Shown here piece after piece: positions 7,152 through 10,951 of a stretch of DNA of 10,951 nt. Below the pieces are notes generated by a model. That model was not told the origin of the DNA, made no database searches, and saw only the letters and a list, made by a program, of their open reading frames with translations. The stretch comes from Clostridia bacterium (lineage in GTDB: Bacteria > Bacillota > Clostridia > Saccharofermentanales > UBA5734): NCBI GenBank assembly GCA_017997315.1, contig JAGOFF010000066.1:1-10951 (forward strand), read 5' to 3'. The first letter of the stretch is position 1; each line of letters starts with the position of its first letter. The position numbers and the translations under genes were made by a program.

Positions 7152-8888
7152 ATGGACATCAAGGGCATCTTCATGCTGGTCGGCGGACTGGCGCTTTTCA
7201 TATACGGCATGCTCCAGCTCGGCGAAGGGCTGCAGAAGGCCGCCGGGGAGAAGATGCGCCGCTTCCTGCAGCTGCTGACCGGGAATCCCGTCCTTGGGGT
7301 GCTGGTCGGAGCGCTGGTCACCATCATCATCCAGAGTTCCTCCGCTACGACGGTCATGGTGGTCGGTTTTGTCAGCGCCGGTCTCATGACGCTGCCGCAG
7401 GCGGTGGGGGTCATCATGGGCGCCAACATCGGCACCACAGTGACCGCCTGGATCGTCTCGTTCAAGATTGACGAATACGCATGGATCTTCGTCGCCATCG
7501 GTTTCCTGGTCATGTTTGCCTTCAAAAAGGAAAAGATCAAGTCCCTCGGACAGGTCTGCCTTGCGTTCGGCATCCTTTTCGTCGGGCTCAACACCATGGG
7601 CGGCGCGCTCAAGCCGCTCGGCCAGAGCCAGCAGTTCAAGGACCTGCTGCTCTCCATCAAGGATGTGCCGGTGCTGGGACTGCTGGTCGGTACGGTCTCG
7701 ACCATGGTGATCCAGAGTTCGTCCGCGGCGATCGGGGTTCTGCAGTCCCTCTCGCGCGTCGCGACGGATACGGACGGCACGCCGCTCATCTCGCTCTATC
7801 AAGCCATCCCGATCCTCCTCGGAAGCAACATCGGGACCACCATCACAGCGATCCTGGCTTCAATCGGCGCACGACGGAACGCCAAACGGGCCGCGCTGGC
7901 GCACACGATCTTCAACATCACCGGCTCGCTGATCTGCATGTTCCTGCTGGTCCCGTTCACCCGGCTCGTCGAGTGGATCCTCAGGCTGCTCGGCAATACG
8001 ATGCTCCCGGACGCCGCATCCGGTGTGGCGAACATGTTCACTCCGATGGCAGAGGACATGATGACCGGCATCGCGATCTCCCATACGACATTCAATACGG
8101 TCAATGCCTTGATATGGCTTCCCCTCCTCCCGGTCATGCTGTTTCTGATCCGTTTTTTCATCCGGGGCGAAGATCCCGCGGACACGCGGGTGATCCGCTA
8201 CCTGGATTATAAAGTCATCGGGAATCCGGTCGTGGCGATCGACCTCGCCAATCAGGAGATTTCCCGGATGACCGACATCGCCCAGCAGATGATGACCCGT
8301 TCCCGCGAGATGCTCATGGCGAACGACTTGGACATGGCGGCGCAGATCGACGACCAGGAAGAGACGCTGGACTTCCTCGAGAACGAGACTGTCCGCTATC
8401 TTTCGACCATTTTCGCCTCCGCCGCGGTCACCGAGGCCGTGTCCAACCGGGTCGCCGCCATGATGCACGCCACAAACGACATCGAACGCATCGGGGACTA
8501 CGCGTGCAACGTCATCGGAGCGGTCCGGCACATGCAGCAGAACAGGCTCCAGTTCTCCGCGGATGCGCTGCTTGAGCTGGATGAGGCGTTCCGGCGGATC
8601 GAACGGATGGTTCAGGAGAGCGCGCAAGCGCTGCTGGATTCCGATCCGGTGCTCGCCGGCATGATCATGGGGCAGGAAGACGAAATCGACCTCCTCGAGG
8701 ACAAACTGCGCTCCAGCCATCTGGAGCGGCTCAACGCGGGGCTGTGCGACCCCCAGGCCACGGTCATCTTCCTGGAACTCATCCACATCGTCGAACGGGT
8801 TTCGGACCACTGCAAGAACCTGGCGGAAATCGCAGCGAGCGGATCCCGCTACAAGGTGCACCGGCTGCAAGCCGGGGACCGCACCTGA
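7152..8888 (+). CDS. Na+/phosphate cotransporter family protein with C-terminal PhoU-like domain
   Basis: Predicted sodium-coupled inorganic phosphate transporter of the plasma membrane (NptA/SLC34-like). The 578-residue protein carries the two inverted Na/Pi repeats. Each has the hallmark QSSS motif (61-64 and 188-191), followed by GANIGTT (90-96) and GSNIGTT (224-230). About eight hydrophobic segments end near residue 337. Residues ~355-565 form a soluble PhoU-like helical domain, with the two metal-binding helices recognisable by NDIERIGDY (~440) and IVERVSDHCKN (~546). This fusion is common in bacteria, and the PhoU part is thought to regulate transport. The ATG at 7152 has GGAGGT (7143-7148) close before it. 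An in-frame upstream ATG at 7008 would overlap the divergent sulfatase gene and is rejected. The next gene starts 18 bases downstream. Some bacterial relatives may export rather than import phosphate. Confidence 0.95.
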   Translation: MDIKGIFMLVGGLALFIYGMLQLGEGLQKAAGEKMRRFLQLLTGNPVLGVLVGALVTIIIQSSSATTVMVVGFVSAGLMTLPQAVGVIMGANIGTTVTAWIVSFKIDEYAWIFVAIGFLVMFAFKKEKIKSLGQVCLAFGILFVGLNTMGGALKPLGQSQQFKDLLLSIKDVPVLGLLVGTVSTMVIQSSSAAIGVLQSLSRVATDTDGTPLISLYQAIPILLGSNIGTTITAILASIGARRNAKRAALAHTIFNITGSLICMFLLVPFTRLVEWILRLLGNTMLPDAASGVANMFTPMAEDMMTGIAISHTTFNTVNALIWLPLLPVMLFLIRFFIRGEDPADTRVIRYLDYKVIGNPVVAIDLANQEISRMTDIAQQMMTRSREMLMANDLDMAAQIDDQEETLDFLENETVRYLSTIFASAAVTEAVSNRVAAMMHATNDIERIGDYACNVIGAVRHMQQNRLQFSADALLELDEAFRRIERMVQESAQALLDSDPVLAGMIMGQEDEIDLLEDKLRSSHLERLNAGLCDPQATVIFLELIHIVERVSDHCKNLAEIAASGSRYKVHRLQAGDRT

Positions 8889-8906
8889 CGGAGGACGGAA
8901 GACGGC

Positions 8907-9899
8907 ATGGCGATTTTCGGCGAAATGACCGCGATCACGGTCAACGATCTTGAGGCCAATCTGGGCGGTGCCAAGGTACCTGCGTTCATCCACGACGCCG
9001 AACGCCGGTTTCTGGACGAAACCGTGCGCATCGCGGACCGGATCGCCTGGGACGGCCGCATCCAGGCGGTGTTCATCTCCGGACCGACCGCTTCCGGCAA
9101 GACGACCTTCACCCGGCGGCTAGCGGCCGCGCTTGCGTTCATGGGCCGATCCACCTGCCAGATTTCGCTCGACGACTATTACGGCGACCATGAAATGGAA
9201 CCGGACGACAAGGGCCGCCCGGACTATGAGTCGATCGAAACGCTCGATACCGGACTCATGACCGACCAGATCCAGATGCTGCTCGACGGATACGAGGTCC
9301 ATGTACCGCACTTCGACATGAAAGAGCGGAAACGGGTGTACACGTCCGACCGCGTCCGCAGGCTTCCGCCGGGCGGCGTACTGCTGGTCGAGGGGCTGCA
9401 CGGCCTCTCCCCCCAAGTGTTCGGCAGTCTGCAGCGGGAGAGGAAGTTCGGCGTGTTTATCATGCCGTACGGCACACTGCTCGACAGCAGCCGGCTGATC
9501 CAGCCGCGCGAAATCCGTATCCTTCGCCGGATTTCGCGGGACTCCAACCATCGGGGCGCCACCGCGCTGGAGACCCTGGACTACTGGCCCGTGATCGACC
9601 GGTCGGAGCAGGCGGTTTTCCCCGCGTATCTCGCGGCGGCGGATGTTTTTGTCAACTCCCTGATTCCGTACGAATTCTGTGTCATCTCCCACCTGGCGGC
9701 GGATTGCATCTCCTCATCGCTCCAGTCCTGGCGGGACGGTGTGCTGGAGGGTTCGGTCTATATGGGCGGCAGGGGATTCGCCGAGCCCGGCGTCGCGGCG
9801 GCGGAGGCGGAGCGCCTGCTCTCGCGCATCGGCCGGATTCCGCGGCTCGATGCCGGCAACATCCCGGGAATCTCCATTCTCAACGAATTCATCCGATAA
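8907..9899 (+). CDS. P-loop nucleoside kinase, uridine kinase/phosphoribulokinase superfamily
   Basis: Predicted cytosolic ATP-dependent kinase that phosphorylates a nucleoside, most simply uridine or cytidine to the monophosphate. In the 330-residue protein the Walker A loop is GPTASGKTT (59-67), the nucleoside-binding SLDDYY lies at 87-92, PHFDMKERKR at about 134-143, and VEGLHGL (161-167) is the conserved strand with the catalytic region. The later block from about 205 to 265 (RRISRDSNHRG, SEQAVFPAY, ADVFVNSLIPYE) resembles the kinase half of the ~550-residue Firmicutes nucleoside kinases that carry N-terminal TGS and ThrRS-like editing domains. Those domains are absent here. The start is uncertain: ATG 8907 has GGAAG (8897-8901) five bases upstream and GGAGG 12 bases upstream. 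It follows the phosphate transporter by 18 bases, probably in one operon. The exact substrate is not established. Confidence 0.87.
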   Translation: MAIFGEMTAITVNDLEANLGGAKVPAFIHDAERRFLDETVRIADRIAWDGRIQAVFISGPTASGKTTFTRRLAAALAFMGRSTCQISLDDYYGDHEMEPDDKGRPDYESIETLDTGLMTDQIQMLLDGYEVHVPHFDMKERKRVYTSDRVRRLPPGGVLLVEGLHGLSPQVFGSLQRERKFGVFIMPYGTLLDSSRLIQPREIRILRRISRDSNHRGATALETLDYWPVIDRSEQAVFPAYLAAADVFVNSLIPYEFCVISHLAADCISSSLQSWRDGVLEGSVYMGGRGFAEPGVAAAEAERLLSRIGRIPRLDAGNIPGISILNEFIR

Positions 9900-9919
9900 A
9901 GATTGCGTACTGCGGCTCA

Positions 9920-9940
9920 CGTTCGGGCGTTGGCCCGACG
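9920..9940 (+). other. Short GC-rich hairpin between the kinase and metAA genes
   Basis: TCGGGC (9923-9928) pairs perfectly with GCCCGA (9933-9938) around a GTTG loop. Two further flanking pairs form if one T (9922) is bulged. It lies in the 63-base gap before the metAA start. No run of T follows it, so it is not a classical intrinsic terminator. It could tune mRNA stability or expression of metAA, or be incidental to the high GC content. No SAM riboswitch fits in this gap. Confidence 0.35.
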
Positions 9941-9962
9941 AAGCGGAAAGAGGCGGTCCCCC

Positions 9963-10919
9963 ATGCCGATCAAGATCCCTGACAACCTGCCCGCGGCCGG
10001 CATCCTCGAAGAGGAATTCGTTTTCGTCATGTACGAAGGCCGTGCCTACCGGCAGGACATCCGGCCGCTCCGGATCCTCATCCTGAACCTCATGCCCAAC
10101 AAGATCACGACGGAAACCCAGCTTCTGCGGCTGCTGTCCAACTCCCCGCTGCAGGTGGAGGTCGACCTGATCTATACCGCCACCTGGAATCCCCGGAACA
10201 CGTCGCAGGACCACCTGGTCAAGTTCTATGAAACCTTTGACGACGTCAAGGACCGGAGATACGACGGCATGATCATCACCGGCGCGCCGGTCGAGCACAT
10301 GCCGTTCGAAGAGGTGGCGTACTGGGAAGAGCTCTGCCGGATCATGGACTGGAGCCGGGACCACGTCTACTCCACGCTTCACATCTGCTGGGGGGCGCAA
10401 GCCGGACTGTACCATCATTACGGGATCCCCAAACACTCCCTTCCGCGCAAGGTGTTCGGGGTGTTTCCTCACTCGATGAGCTACACGCGTCCGGTGAAGC
10501 TGTTCCGCGGTTTCGACGACGTGTTCTATGTCCCTCACTCCCGCCATACCGAGATCCGCCGGGAGGACATCCTGGCGGTGCCCGGATTGCGGCTGCTATC
10601 CGAATCCCCGCTCAGCGGGGTGTATGCGGTGTCGGACATGACCGGCCGGCAGATCTTTTTGACCGGACACTCCGAGTACGATCCCGGCACGCTGCGGGAC
10701 GAGTACGAACGGGATCTCGCCAAAGGACTCCCCATCGACATCCCGTACAACTATTTTCCGGACGACGATCCCGCCCGGCCGCCGTGCGTTTCCTGGCGAA
10801 GCTCGGCCAGTCTGGTGTTTGCGAACTGGCTCAACTACTATGTGTATCAGATGACTCCGTTCAACCTGGAACATCTCGCGGGCGTCGGGGATGCGGACGC
10901 CTCGGAAGCGGCGGAATGA
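9963..10919 (+). CDS. metAA: Homoserine O-acetyltransferase (MetA family, acetyl-CoA-type)
   Basis: Transfers an acyl group from acyl-CoA to the hydroxyl of L-homoserine, the first committed step of methionine synthesis, in the cytosol. The 318-residue length fits the MetA family (about 300-320) and the whole glutamine-amidotransferase-like fold is visible. LMPNKITTETQ (43-53) is the conserved early block. Cys142 in HICWGAQAG is the nucleophile, and His236 and Glu238 in TGHSEYD complete the catalytic set. Residue 111 in TGAPVEHMPFEEV is Glu; in this family Glu111 marks acetyl-CoA specificity and Gly111 succinyl-CoA, so the product should be O-acetylhomoserine. The ATG at 9963 follows AAAGAGG (9947-9953). 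It may be cotranscribed with the upstream transporter and kinase genes. A new gene begins 19 bases after its stop. Confidence 0.96.
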   Translation: MPIKIPDNLPAAGILEEEFVFVMYEGRAYRQDIRPLRILILNLMPNKITTETQLLRLLSNSPLQVEVDLIYTATWNPRNTSQDHLVKFYETFDDVKDRRYDGMIITGAPVEHMPFEEVAYWEELCRIMDWSRDHVYSTLHICWGAQAGLYHHYGIPKHSLPRKVFGVFPHSMSYTRPVKLFRGFDDVFYVPHSRHTEIRREDILAVPGLRLLSESPLSGVYAVSDMTGRQIFLTGHSEYDPGTLRDEYERDLAKGLPIDIPYNYFPDDDPARPPCVSWRSSASLVFANWLNYYVYQMTPFNLEHLAGVGDADASEAAE

Positions 10920-10938
10920 CCGCAAGGAGGAAGCAGAC

Positions 10939-10951
10939 ATGGCCATCACGA
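10939..10951 (+). CDS. Start of a further gene, cut by the window end
   Basis: An ATG at 10939 follows a strong AAGGAGG (10924-10930) at eight bases spacing, and begins MAIT before the sequence ends. It lies 19 bases after the metAA stop on the same strand, so it is probably in the same operon. A sulfhydrylase that uses O-acetylhomoserine would be a logical neighbour, but four residues cannot show this. Confidence 0.6.

Noticed and set aside
5516..7471. A 651-codon open frame on the plus strand across the zinc-ribbon, sulfatase and transporter starts
   Set aside because: It runs antisense to the sulfatase and out of frame through the transporter start; the residue composition (Arg, Pro, Gly rich) has no family features.
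5895..7802. A 635-codon open frame on the minus strand across the sulfatase and transporter genes
   Set aside because: It is out of frame with the sulfatase and antisense to the transporter; the real frames hold all catalytic motifs.

Overview
The window looks like a chromosomal stretch from a GC-rich, anaerobic, Gram-positive-type bacterium, most likely an uncultured Firmicutes/Clostridia-like lineage. The evidence is strong GGAGG ribosome-binding sites, a YfhO-family envelope protein, a phosphofructokinase with pyrophosphate-type active-site residues, an acetyl-CoA-type MetA, and GC-rich third codon positions throughout. The taxonomic guess is inference. Eight genes can be assigned confidently and two more are cut by the window edges or short. 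I see no rRNA, tRNA, CRISPR array, insertion sequence or prophage genes.

Layout. (1) Positions 1-1242, minus strand: a phosphofructokinase running off the left edge. (2) Positions 1243-1443: a 201-base divergent promoter region. (3) Positions 1444-5503, plus strand: a compact operon of a small cupin protein, a YciA-like hotdog acyl-CoA thioesterase, and a very large YfhO-family membrane protein whose start overlaps the thioesterase stop (ATGA). (4) Positions 5369-7039, minus strand: a cysteine-type sulfatase without a signal peptide, followed by a 94-residue zinc-ribbon membrane protein whose 3' end lies antisense to the last 135 bases of the YfhO gene. (5) Positions 7040-7151: a second divergent promoter region. 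(6) Positions 7152-10919, plus strand: a Na+/phosphate cotransporter fused to a PhoU-like domain, a P-loop nucleoside kinase of the uridine kinase superfamily, and homoserine O-acetyltransferase. The first codons of another gene start at 10939.

How the genes may work together. Most are housekeeping: glycolysis with pyrophosphate, phosphate uptake, nucleoside salvage, and the first committed step of methionine synthesis. The YfhO protein probably decorates a cell-surface polymer. The sulfatase probably removes sulfate from small sulfated compounds in the cytosol. No obvious new multi-gene system is present. The most unusual points are the ~185-residue hydrophilic tail of the YfhO protein with its tail-to-tail overlap, the sulfatase/zinc-ribbon pair, and a nucleoside kinase that resembles only the C-terminal half of a larger family.
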